From NCBI GenBank assembly GCA_026004655.1, contig BPJO01000015.1, positions 27,282 through 91,281 of the forward strand: 64,000 nt of DNA, read 5' to 3'. A program made the position numbers and the translations under genes. This stretch comes from Phycisphaerae bacterium. Lineage in GTDB: Bacteria; Planctomycetota; Phycisphaerae; Tepidisphaerales; Tepidisphaeraceae. Positions within the stretch are counted from its first letter, which is position 1. Every line of letters starts with the position of its first letter. Shown in pieces: positions 55,930-64,000 of the stretch. A model generated the notes under the pieces. The model had not been told where the DNA came from. It saw only the letters and a list, made by a program, of their open reading frames with translations, and did not search any database.

Positions 55930-56541
55930 TTACAACGCCTTGAGCAACACGCGGACGACCTTGTTCAATCCGCTTTTGGCATTTCCGACGAACTGTTGGA
56001 ATATCTTGTTCGTCACACTCATGAACTCTTCCATACCGTCAAGCCGTTGACGCGTGCGACGAAACGCCTCATCTTCGGCCAGTTTGCCGATACGGTCCGG
56101 TTCGAGCTCACGAATGCATTGTTTGATGGTTTCAAGGACCGGGTCCATCTCCCGGCGCTTGCGTTCTGCAGCGATGATCGAAAACATTTCCCAGACATCT
56201 CCGAGAGATTCAAAATACTCTCGTCTTTCCCCCCGTCGGTGCATTCTTCGGATGATTCCCCAGTCACACAAAGCTCGCAGGGACATGCTGGCGTTGCCCC
56301 GACTGATATGGAGTCGGTCCATCACGTCATCCGTACAAAGAGGCAAACCGGTGATATACAACAACGCATGGATCTCTGCCATCGTTCGATTGATGCCCCA
56401 GATCGCACCCATCTCACCCCATTTTCGGATGAAATCGTCCTGCACCTTTCGCAACTTAGGGTCCACCGGTAAAGGCACTATTCGTGGGTTGAGCGTTGAA
56501 TCTGTTGCAGATAAGTTTTCGCGTTCTTCCACTGTTGTCAT
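55930..56541 (-). CDS. GbsR/MarR-type winged-helix transcriptional regulator
   Basis: A 203-residue regulator of the GbsR-like branch of MarR. FIRKWGEMGAIWGINRTMAEIHALLYITGLPL near residues 40-70 is the family helix, and the winged helix VMDRLHISRGNASMSLRALCDWGIIRR near 75-100 binds DNA. The C-terminal half is helical. The ATG at 56541 is preferred because GAGG lies five bases before it; a longer form from GTG 56607 or ATG 56592 would add 17-22 unconserved residues. It is divergent from the ABC1 kinase gene, which may be its target, though choline or osmolyte genes, usual for GbsR, are not present. Confidence 0.84.
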   Translation of the reverse strand: MTTVEERENLSATDSTLNPRIVPLPVDPKLRKVQDDFIRKWGEMGAIWGINRTMAEIHALLYITGLPLCTDDVMDRLHISRGNASMSLRALCDWGIIRRMHRRGERREYFESLGDVWEMFSIIAAERKRREMDPVLETIKQCIRELEPDRIGKLAEDEAFRRTRQRLDGMEEFMSVTNKIFQQFVGNAKSGLNKVVRVLLKAL

Positions 56542-56710
56542 ATCTACCTCGTCGATTGAATATTCAGTACCTATTGAAACTTTAGTAGACATCGGACCAA
56601 ACGTCACATTTCACATATGTTGAAAGGACTGAAGAAACAGGTTCGATATTTCGGATTTACCTGATCCTCTGTATTCCGGATTGGCCTGCCAAAACGGTAA
56701 GATAAAGTCA

Positions 56711-58405
56711 ATGCCCGGCTTTCATCCCATCTCCGACGGAATCCGACACATTCAGCGTTACCGGGAAATATTAGAAGTCCTTATTTCCACAGGACTTGCA
56801 GATATCGTACAGGAACTAGGTCTGACCAAGCTGATGACCCGTGGTAAAAGCCTGATCCTGAAACGACCTACTCCGGAAATCGAGCAATTGACCCGACCCC
56901 AGCGTCTTCGAAAAGCCCTCGAGCAGCTCGGACCTACCTTCATTAAAATGGGGCAAATCCTTAGTACCCGACCCGATCTGATCCCCGAATCCTATGCCAA
57001 CGAGTTTTCCCATCTCCAAGCCGATGCCCCGACGCTTCCGTTTTCCATCATTCGGCAACAACTGGAAGAGGCCTTTCCCGGAGATGTGGACCATCTGTTC
57101 AAACAGATTGACCCCACCCCACTTGCAGCCGGTTCGATTGCCCAAACCCACCTGGCCACTTTCCATACCGGGCAAGAGGTGGTTATCAAAGTCCGCAGAC
57201 CCCGGATCGACCAGATCACTCAAACGGATATCGACATCCTGCGAACGCTTGCCCGTTTTGTCGAACACCATTTTTCAAATCTCGGTTTCAGCCCCGTCGA
57301 AGTCGTCAATGAGTTTTCTCGTGAACTCAACCGAGAAATCGATTTCACCCACGAAGGACGGGCCACCGACCGGCTCAGAACATCTTTCCAAGACGACCCT
57401 GGAGTGATTTTCCCCCAAGTGCATTGGCAAGCCACCACCCGGACCGTCTTGTGTCTCCAACGGATTCAGGGAGTTTTGCTCTCGAGGTTGAATCCGAACG
57501 ATCTTGACCCGGAAGATCGAAGGCGTCTGGTAACTAACGGTGCCCGGGCTGTCATGAGGCAAACCCTGGAGCTGGGGTTTTTCCACGCAGACCCTCATCC
57601 GGGCAACCTTATCGCGTTGGACGGTGGAAAGATCGCATTTATTGATTGCGGGATGATCGGACAACTCGACCGACGTACTTCTGAACTTCTGGCGGATCTG
57701 GTACACGGGGTAGTAACGTCCGATGTGGAGAAGGTTGTCCGTGTGATCGGCGAGATCGGTGATGTCGAACCTCGAGCTTTGTCCAATCGGGTTTTTCTTG
57801 CTGATGTGCGGGATTTCATCGGTCATTTTGCTTCGGTCCCTCTAGAACAGCTGGATATCGGTTCGTTATTGATCGAGTTTTTTCACAAACTCCGATTGCA
57901 TCAATTGCGTTGTCCCGGCGACCTGGTCCTGCTGATTAAAGCCTTGACCACGATCGAAGGTGTCGCAGAGAAGATCGACCCCACATTTGATCTGATCAGT
58001 GTTGCCCAACCTTATATCGAACGATTGATTCGTCAACGCTACGGGTATCGAGCGATCCGTCGACGCCTTCAGAACACTTTGGCAGCCTATGCCCAACTGG
58101 CCGAACGATTTCCCGCAGACCTCAAACAGGTCATTGATTCACTCAACCGTGAACGGTTAACGATCAACCTCGAACATCACCGCTTGGACCGTCTGACCGA
58201 AACGATCGAACACGCCAGTCGGAATATCGCTTGGGCGTTGGTGATCGCTGGGTTGTTTGTCGGGTCCTCGATTCTGGTGTTAGCCAATCGTGGCAACACC
58301 CTCTGGGGGTTGAACGTTCTGGGCATTCTCGGTTTTATGACGGCCGGGGCGTTGGTGGTGCTACGGGTTATCGTCAATCGAATCAATCGGCGGAACAACG
58401 ACTGA
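56711..58405 (+). CDS. ABC1/UbiB-family atypical kinase
   Basis: A 564-residue membrane-associated protein kinase-like enzyme. The KxGQ motif lies in FIKMGQILSTRPDLIP near residue 80, the Ala-rich loop in AAGSIAQTHLA near 140, the ATP-binding Lys in VVIKVRRP near 160, and HADPHPGN near 296 and FIDCGMIG near 312 are the active-site motifs. Two C-terminal hydrophobic helices (about 495-545) anchor it. In many bacteria this family supports ubiquinone synthesis, but menaquinone or lipid-related roles are also known. No ubi or men gene is adjacent. The ATG at 56711 is preferred over the TTG at 56681. Confidence 0.92.
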   Translation: MPGFHPISDGIRHIQRYREILEVLISTGLADIVQELGLTKLMTRGKSLILKRPTPEIEQLTRPQRLRKALEQLGPTFIKMGQILSTRPDLIPESYANEFSHLQADAPTLPFSIIRQQLEEAFPGDVDHLFKQIDPTPLAAGSIAQTHLATFHTGQEVVIKVRRPRIDQITQTDIDILRTLARFVEHHFSNLGFSPVEVVNEFSRELNREIDFTHEGRATDRLRTSFQDDPGVIFPQVHWQATTRTVLCLQRIQGVLLSRLNPNDLDPEDRRRLVTNGARAVMRQTLELGFFHADPHPGNLIALDGGKIAFIDCGMIGQLDRRTSELLADLVHGVVTSDVEKVVRVIGEIGDVEPRALSNRVFLADVRDFIGHFASVPLEQLDIGSLLIEFFHKLRLHQLRCPGDLVLLIKALTTIEGVAEKIDPTFDLISVAQPYIERLIRQRYGYRAIRRRLQNTLAAYAQLAERFPADLKQVIDSLNRERLTINLEHHRLDRLTETIEHASRNIAWALVIAGLFVGSSILVLANRGNTLWGLNVLGILGFMTAGALVVLRVIVNRINRRNND

Positions 58406-58462
58406 AAACCGTTCTTCCTTCGGTATGGTTCAACCCCACATACGGTGCTGCGCCGGTTGAGT

Positions 58463-60328
58463 TTATGGTTTGAGCAAAGCCAATACGGCGGTAGTCGGTC
58501 CTTCGGGAAGACTTTTAGCCCATCCCGGGATGTTCTGCGTTTTCATTTCTTCACCTAACCCGGTTTCAGGTGTCTCGTGCTGTCCGACGACCACAATTTT
58601 GTCACCGGCCCATTGTGCGTGGAAAATTTTGATCAGTCCGCCGGTGGATTTTCCGGTGGCAGGGTCCCACGGGGCGCGAAGGATGGTCGAATAAGTGATT
58701 GTGCTGAGATTCGGTGCGTATGTTCGTACGAACATGCTCCATGCGCTTTGACCCTCACCCGGTTTGACCATCTGCATGTGGGCATTCGTGGTCGTGAAAA
58801 CCCGTCTGCCCATGGCAATAACCAACGGCGATCCATCCGGTAGAACACTGAGTTCTTCCACCGCACGGGTGGTATTCACGTCAGGCCAACCGGCATTCGG
58901 ATCCGGCCAACCTTCGAGCAGACCCTGCAACTTTCCCTGGACTTTGGCGTTATCCGTCAGTTCGGCCATGTACGTGGCGTTGTAGATGATCCCGTCTGTC
59001 AGACCGAACTTACCAATCCAGGAAATGTGAATATTCCCGTTTTTACCCGTGAACTTCCTCTGGAAGGATTTGCCAGACGGATTTGCTTTAAGCTGATCCC
59101 CCTGCCAGAAGTTGATCACACCGTTTCCGTGACAACGCAACAACGCGACCAGTCGGTCATTGGTATAATCGATTGCAACGGCTTCGACGTACTGATCCGG
59201 GGGAGAATTGATCGAATCCTGGTCTTTCTTGGGGTTGTCCGCTGGTCGTTCGATTTCCTGGTATCCACGTGCCCACCATAGGAGTTTCCCTGTATCGGTC
59301 ATCGACACGATGGCGGGTTCAAAATCAGGATTTCCGTTCGGAAGACGCGTCTGTGTTGAATAACCAAAATAAAGGTAATTGTTTCGACGATCGATCGCGA
59401 TCTGTCCGAGCCTTTGAGTGGGCTTATCACTGAGACGATAACCCGTGTATCCGGGACCTTTTGCGTTCGGACCGGAAAAGTAGTAATCGTCGGGGAACTT
59501 TCCTTTACGTCCGGGGTTTGCGTTTTCGTCGTTGGTTCGGAAATCAAAATCCTCTTGCGTCTGTGAACGAAGTGATCCCTTCCGACCGGCTTTGAGGGCG
59601 ATAAAAGATTTTCCACCTTCCTGGGCAGGCCAATCAGGCATTTTCATCGGTTGACCGGACGCATCGACCGCTTCAATTGCTGCCCAATCGAAATCGTATT
59701 CCGAACCTGTTCCATAAATGACCCGACCATCTGAACCGACGTCCCAAGGCTGAATGTCTTTATACGAGCTGCTTCCTTTGTATCCGCTTGCCTTACGGGG
59801 AGGCGCTTTAACATTAATCACCCATTCCACGCCCGTCACCGGACGGTCTACAAAATTACCATTCAGTCTCGCTATATAGTACCCATCATCCCGAGGATCC
59901 ATTCCCGGTGACAGCGTACGACGACCCGAAATGTAGATCGAACCGGTCGACTGACCCGGTACTTCTGTCGAACGAATCCGTGAGATATCGGCAACCGTGT
60001 TCTTGGGAAAATGAAGAAATTGCCTGATCGTCCCGGCATCTGGTGAAAGAAGCATCAAAAAACCGATGTGATCCGGATCGGAAGACTGGATTGATTCTGA
60101 CGAAAGCTCGACACGTTTGACCTGATTCGGAATCCAATCCAGCGAATCCGTGCTTCCTGCGACTAACAGATCCCCGTTGGATAAAACGTGTACATGTCTG
60201 AAAGCATCATGACCCGCCCCCCCTGCATAAGCGACGAGGTTCCTGGAACCATCCGCCACCGCAATTGACGCAAAAAAATACAAAAAAGACGTAAAAATAA
60301 ACAAAACGGAAGACTTATTTCGTTTCAT
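58463..60328 (-). CDS. Secreted beta-propeller-like protein of unknown function
   Basis: A 621-residue exported protein with a signal peptide (MKRNKSSVLFIFTSFLYFFASIAVA-D). The body has repeated blade-like segments: HVHVLSNGDLLVAGSTDS, GSIYISGRR, GQIAIDRRNNYLYFGYST, VAIDYTNDRLVALLRCHGNG and EELSVLPDGSPLVIAMG. They resemble SBBP/NHL-type propeller repeats, though I cannot count blades reliably. There is no PEP-CTERM tail and no catalytic motif. The start at 60328 is chosen over 60337 because TATAAT (60336-60341 on the minus strand) lies just before it, so the mRNA may be leaderless. Divergent from panC. Confidence 0.7.
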   Translation of the reverse strand: MKRNKSSVLFIFTSFLYFFASIAVADGSRNLVAYAGGAGHDAFRHVHVLSNGDLLVAGSTDSLDWIPNQVKRVELSSESIQSSDPDHIGFLMLLSPDAGTIRQFLHFPKNTVADISRIRSTEVPGQSTGSIYISGRRTLSPGMDPRDDGYYIARLNGNFVDRPVTGVEWVINVKAPPRKASGYKGSSSYKDIQPWDVGSDGRVIYGTGSEYDFDWAAIEAVDASGQPMKMPDWPAQEGGKSFIALKAGRKGSLRSQTQEDFDFRTNDENANPGRKGKFPDDYYFSGPNAKGPGYTGYRLSDKPTQRLGQIAIDRRNNYLYFGYSTQTRLPNGNPDFEPAIVSMTDTGKLLWWARGYQEIERPADNPKKDQDSINSPPDQYVEAVAIDYTNDRLVALLRCHGNGVINFWQGDQLKANPSGKSFQRKFTGKNGNIHISWIGKFGLTDGIIYNATYMAELTDNAKVQGKLQGLLEGWPDPNAGWPDVNTTRAVEELSVLPDGSPLVIAMGRRVFTTTNAHMQMVKPGEGQSAWSMFVRTYAPNLSTITYSTILRAPWDPATGKSTGGLIKIFHAQWAGDKIVVVGQHETPETGLGEEMKTQNIPGWAKSLPEGPTTAVLALLKP

Positions 60329-60414
60329 GGCATTCATTATACGCTTTTACGTACGTTACGTTTACACAAAATTCTTTTCTTGCTGTTCCGTCAGAGAAAC
60401 CTATTCTGATCCCC

Positions 60415-61264
60415 ATGAACGTTGTTGAAACGATTGAAGAACTGCGGTCCGCCCGCGCCCGATTGGGCGTCCTCGGTTTCGTACCCACAATGGGTGCACT
60501 GCACGAGGGACATCTGTCTCTGGTTCGGATTGCCAAACAATACGCCCGGCAAGTGGCGGTGAGCATTTTCGTCAACCCCACCCAGTTCGGTCCTCGGGAG
60601 GATTTCAGCAAATACCCCCGTCCGATCGAACAGGATCTGGATGCCTGTCGACGGGCCGGCGTGGATTTGGTCTTTCATCCTTCCCCGGAGCAAATGTATC
60701 GTCCGGGTCTTCCTCAGGTCGTGATTGACCTACCGGAATTGACCCAACCCCTCGAAGGAAGGCACCGTCCCGGACACTTTCAAGGTGTCTGCCAGGTCGT
60801 TGCCAAGCTCTTCAATTTAATGCAACCCCAATATGCCATATTCGGACAAAAGGATTTTCAACAGCTTCGCGTCATCCAGGCCATGACCGAAGCGCTCAAC
60901 TTCCCGATCACGATTGTTCCCGGTCCGACGGTACGTGATCCGGACGGTTTGGCCATGTCGAGCCGAAATCAGTATTTGTCGCCAGACGAACGCGCCCCGT
61001 GCCTTGAGCATTCCACGCGCGCTATTTGCCGCAGAAGCCGAAGCCAAAGCAGGCGCTCAAGTGACCAGCAAGCTCATCGCCATCATGCAGCGAATCCTCC
61101 TAGACCCCGGTAAACTCGGACACGTTCCGATGTCGATCGACTATGTCGCCTGTGTCGATTCTCAAACCCTCAAACCGGCTGAAACGTTTGAGCGTCCTGT
61201 AACCTGTTGTATCGCAGCCCGAGTCGGATCGACTCGACTGATCGACAACATCACGATCAGCTAA
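60415..61264 (+). CDS. panC: Pantothenate synthetase, one frameshift
   Basis: Pantothenate synthetase joins pantoate and beta-alanine using ATP. The first frame has the HIGH-type motif PTMGALHEGHLSLV (residues 23-36), IFVNPTQFGPREDFSKYPR, and VAKLFNLMQPQYAIFGQKDFQQ with the family KDxQQ element, up to MSSRNQYLSPDER. There the C4 run at 60995-60998 shifts the frame; dropping one C joins it to ALSIPRALFAAEAEAKAG and continues to the stop at 61264. The restored 282 residues match PanC exactly, so an extra base in the sequence is likely. It is followed after six bases by the amidohydrolase. Confidence 0.92.
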
Positions 61265-61270
61265 AAACCT

Positions 61271-62594
61271 ATGACCGACGATGTTTTTCCTTCGCCTGAT
61301 GGTGTTCGCGGACCGATCCTGGTTCCTCATTTGTCCGGATGCGATTATTATCGAGACGGACTGATTTTAGTCCGTCAGGACGGGGGTTGTCGGTTATTGC
61401 GGACCTTTTCATGAATCTTTAGTGCGTGATTTCGGCTCGATCCGCACCAGCCGTGGGGTTATTCTCCCCCCGTTTCTGGATCTCCACACCCACATTTCCC
61501 AGCACCCGATAAGGGGAAAGTTCACCGAGGGAATCGAACAGACTACCTCTGAAGGACGTCTCTTGGAAGGGTTGAAACGGAATGTCTACCCTGCCGAGGC
61601 TCTTTGCAACGACCCGAATCGGGCCGAAAAAGTCATCCGGGATTTTCTAGCTGATACACTCCGTCACGGGGTTGTGGGTGGATGTGCATACATGACTTCG
61701 AACGTCCAAGCCACTCGACTGGCTTTGACGATTCTGCCCGACACCTGGCGTGTCGGAATGGTGCTGATGGATCGTCCGGAAGTGCCCGAAAATCTTCGTA
61801 CCGATCCGGGATCGGTCATTGGTCAAATGATCGAGCTGGCAGAGGTTTTCGGGGATCGTTTCGTGGTAACAGACCGATTCGCCCCTGTTGTCTCAAAAAC
61901 ACTCCGACGATCGGCTGCTAAGATCGCGCGAAGATTCAACCTATTCACTCAAACCCACCTGAACGAGCAACCATCTGAAAAATTGCTGGTCGAAAAAGTT
62001 CTTTATCCGGATTATCCCAACTACACATCGGTTTATCATCGTGACGGGTTATTTGACAGTCCCTGCATTGTCGCGCATTGCGTCCACATGACGACGGATG
62101 AGTGGGACGTTTTTGCCAGGTCAGGGGCGATCATCGCACATTGTCCGACGTCTAATCTGTTGCTGGGATCAGGACGAATGGACCTAGACGAAGTGATTCG
62201 ACGCAAAATCCAGTATGCGTTGGCGACCGATGTCGGGGCTTCACCGACCGTCTCGATGTTGGCCGAGATAGGGCGTTTTCTGCAGGTCCATGCCGGTCGG
62301 TCGGCATACGCGACCCCTTCCGAAGCGCTGTACCGCGCGACGCTTGCACCCCAAGATATCCTTCGAATGAACGCCTTGGTCGGTGGACTAACGATCGGAC
62401 AGCCTGCGTCGTTTATCGAAGTAAAACCCCTCAAGAACTCTTCTTCGGACAATGCCGAGGAGTGTATCGCGTCTTTGATCTCCGACTCATTAGATGACCC
62501 TGCCTTGACCGTCCAACAAGTCACTCTCCGGGGTCGATGTGTATTTTCGGCAGATTCGACAGGGCCGAATGAGTATACGGCTTGTCCGACATAA
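61271..62594 (+). CDS. Amidohydrolase family deaminase-like protein, one frameshift
   Basis: A metal-dependent amidohydrolase. The second reading frame has DLHTHISQHPIRGKF near residue 75 (the metal His pair), LFTQTHLNEQPSEK, IVAHCVHMT near 265, and ATDVGASPT, which carries the catalytic Asp, near 315. The start ATG at 61271 opens another frame (MTDDVFPSPDGVRGPIL) that joins after one base is removed from the G5 run at 61382-61386, giving VRQDGVVGYCGPFHESLVRDF and about 440 residues in total. This resembles guanine deaminase and related purine or cytosine deaminases; the substrate is not settled. It starts six bases after the panC stop and so is probably co-transcribed. Confidence 0.85.
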
Positions 62595-62643
62595 AGTCTT
62601 TCTTTTGGTATAACAGTTTATGATTTTGGAATCCGGGAAAACC

Positions 62644-63662
62644 ATGCCCCACGAAAGTAGTCCAGGTATCGATCCGACCATTCGATCGGCTTGTGAGGCG
62701 TTTTGCCGGGATTATCAAACCCTCCGGACCGAGATCGGCAAAGCGATCGTCGGACAGGAATCGATCATAGACGGCGTGCTTACCTGCCTGTTCGTTGGTG
62801 GGCATGTCCTTCTGGAAGGCGTACCGGGGTTGGGAAAGACTTCCCTGGTCCGGTCACTGGCCGATGCCCTTCATTTGAAGTTCAGCCGTATTCAGTTCAC
62901 CCCTGACCTCATGCCAGCCGATATCATCGGCACCAACGTCATACAGGAAAATGCCGACGGAAGGCGTGAGTTCAAGTTCATGCCCGGTCCGATCTTTGCT
63001 CAGATCATCCTGGCCGATGAAATCAACCGTGCTACACCCAAAACTCAATCGGCCCTTCTGGAAGCCATGCAGGAACAACAAGTGACGGCCGGGGGAGAAA
63101 TCCGAAAACTCGATCAGCCGTTTTTTGTCATGGCTACCCAGAATCCGTTGGAACAGGAAGGGACTTATCCCCTACCGGAAGCCCAGATCGACCGGTTCTT
63201 TTTCAAACTGATTGTTCCCTATCCTGATCGAGATCAACTGCATGAAATTCTCAATCGTACGACCCGTCAGCACCTCCCGCGTATCCAAACCATCCTGGAC
63301 GCCCCCGCGGATACTTGAATATCAGGGACTGGTTCGACGGGTGATTGTCGCCCCCCATGTGCAGGACTACGCGATCCGTTGCACGCTGGCAACACACCCC
63401 CCGAGGGACATTTTCGATCCCCGAAGTGAATCGGTATTTTCGCGTCGGGGCCAGCCCCCGGGCCGCTCAGGCGATGATATTGGCCGGCAAAGTTCATGCC
63501 CTTCTCGATGGGCGTTTCCATGTCAGCACACAGGACATCCAGCACGTCTTGCTTCCTGCCATGCGACATCGTGTCGTTCTCAACTTCGAAGCCGAAGCCG
63601 AAGGCATGACTCCTGATACTGTGCTTACCAAGATCGTTCAAAACGTTCCCACACAGGTTTAG
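62644..63662 (+). CDS. MoxR-family AAA+ ATPase, two frameshifts
   Basis: A second MoxR ATPase. Walker A is [15 protein letters not shown], Walker [26 protein letters not shown], sensor 1 [23 protein letters not shown]. The frame breaks at the C5 run near 63302-63306 and again at the C6 run 63397-63402. Dropping one C in each joins [22 protein letters not shown] to [27 protein letters not shown] and runs to the stop at 63662, giving about 338 residues, the family length. Start ATG 62644 is a judgement; 62620 is also possible. No DUF58 gene follows within the window; a minus-strand gene lies beyond. Confidence 0.85.
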
Positions 63663-63706
63663 GATTTATTCTGTTTTCCGACGGAATCCTCATCATAACC
63701 GACACA

Positions 63707-64000
63707 TCAGGGCCTTTCTCCGGGTTCACGGATCCTGGCCTTTTCTCGGACAAACGACACATAGTCTTGCTCAAACCTCGACCAGTCGTCGATCAGGTAA
63801 TGTTGCAAAAAAGTCTTGATACGAGACGGATAATACACTTGGCTTGCGTCGTTGTGTCCGACATCGACACGTGTATTGCCCGATGCGACGGCTTGCAGCA
63901 TTCTCAAAAAGCCTTCTCGATATGCAGGGCGGGTTTCGAGCATAACGACCAACGCCCACGCCTGTCCGTAATACCCTTCGCGAACGGCTTGAGAACGATC
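63707..64000 (-). CDS. Partial DUF1570-like protein, C-terminal end only
   Basis: An open reverse frame runs from the right edge of the window to a stop at 63707, about 97 residues of the C-terminus. YYGQAWALVVMLETRPAYREGFLRMLQAV and the DDWSRFEQDYVSFV ending resemble the C-terminal region of DUF1570, a family of secreted peptidase-like proteins common in planctomycetes. The N-terminal zinc motif and signal peptide would lie outside the window. Apparent starts inside the window are internal codons, not real starts. Confidence 0.6.
   Translation of the reverse strand, partial: DRSQAVREGYYGQAWALVVMLETRPAYREGFLRMLQAVASGNTRVDVGHNDASQVYYPSRIKTFLQHYLIDDWSRFEQDYVSFVREKARIREPGERP

Overview
The window looks like a chromosomal segment of a planctomycete, most likely Phycisphaerae or a close relative. 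This is inferred from four PEP-CTERM proteins ending in short PEP-hydrophobic-Arg tails, two secreted pseudopilin-type (DUF1559-like) proteins, a B. subtilis-like type of succinate dehydrogenase, a class III fructose-bisphosphatase, and the mix of polysaccharide hydrolases with an anaerobic sulfatase maturase. GC is moderate (about 50% by eye). Genes are dense and organised in short operons. There is no integrase, insertion sequence, CRISPR array or tRNA that I can see.

Layout. 1-6.7 kb: the 3' part of pheS, a decayed GH92 mannosidase pseudogene, rnhA, a coiled-coil zinc-ribbon protein, a secreted HEAT-like protein coupled to yqeY, and rho. 6.7-11.3 kb: galU-like and a ribose-type ABC importer (rbsB-rbsA-rbsC). 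11.5-17.2 kb: a secreted carbohydrate cluster (clan GH-A-like hydrolase, pseudopilin, SGNH-type PEP-CTERM protein, second PEP-CTERM protein) next to a XylR-like regulator. 17.3-22 kb: sdhC, a DinB-like gene, sdhA and an anaerobic sulfatase-maturating enzyme, with no sdhB. 22-26.1 kb: lutC, lutB, a membrane protein and lactate dehydrogenase. 26.2-33.9 kb: a long minus-strand run that starts at a cobalamin riboswitch and passes through two PEP-CTERM proteins, a pseudopilin, a small Cys-rich protein and a MoxR-DUF58-transglutaminase operon. 34-48.4 kb: glycosyltransferase, class III FBPase, gpsA, gyrB, GH42 beta-galactosidase, an RNase Z-like hydrolase, UDP-glucose dehydrogenase, malate dehydrogenase and a class III aminotransferase. 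48.5-64 kb: fliM, a CPBP protease, DUF2617 behind a structured leader, HNH nuclease, lipoprotein, ispH, DUF1015, rhomboid, a GbsR-like regulator, an ABC1/UbiB kinase, a secreted propeller-like protein, panC, an amidohydrolase, a second MoxR and a partial DUF1570-like gene.

The genes suggest an aerobic or facultative heterotroph that degrades polysaccharides, uses lactate, builds exopolysaccharide from UDP-glucose and displays PEP-CTERM proteins. The best candidate for an under-described system is the cobalamin riboswitch placed directly ahead of two secreted PEP-CTERM proteins, which suggests a B12-responsive surface module.

A caution on sequence quality: rbsC, rbsA, panC, the amidohydrolase and the second moxR are each broken by one or two extra bases in homopolymer runs. 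Removing those bases restores full family length in every case, so these are probably sequence errors. The GH92 gene is different: it has several lesions and a large internal deletion and is a true pseudogene.
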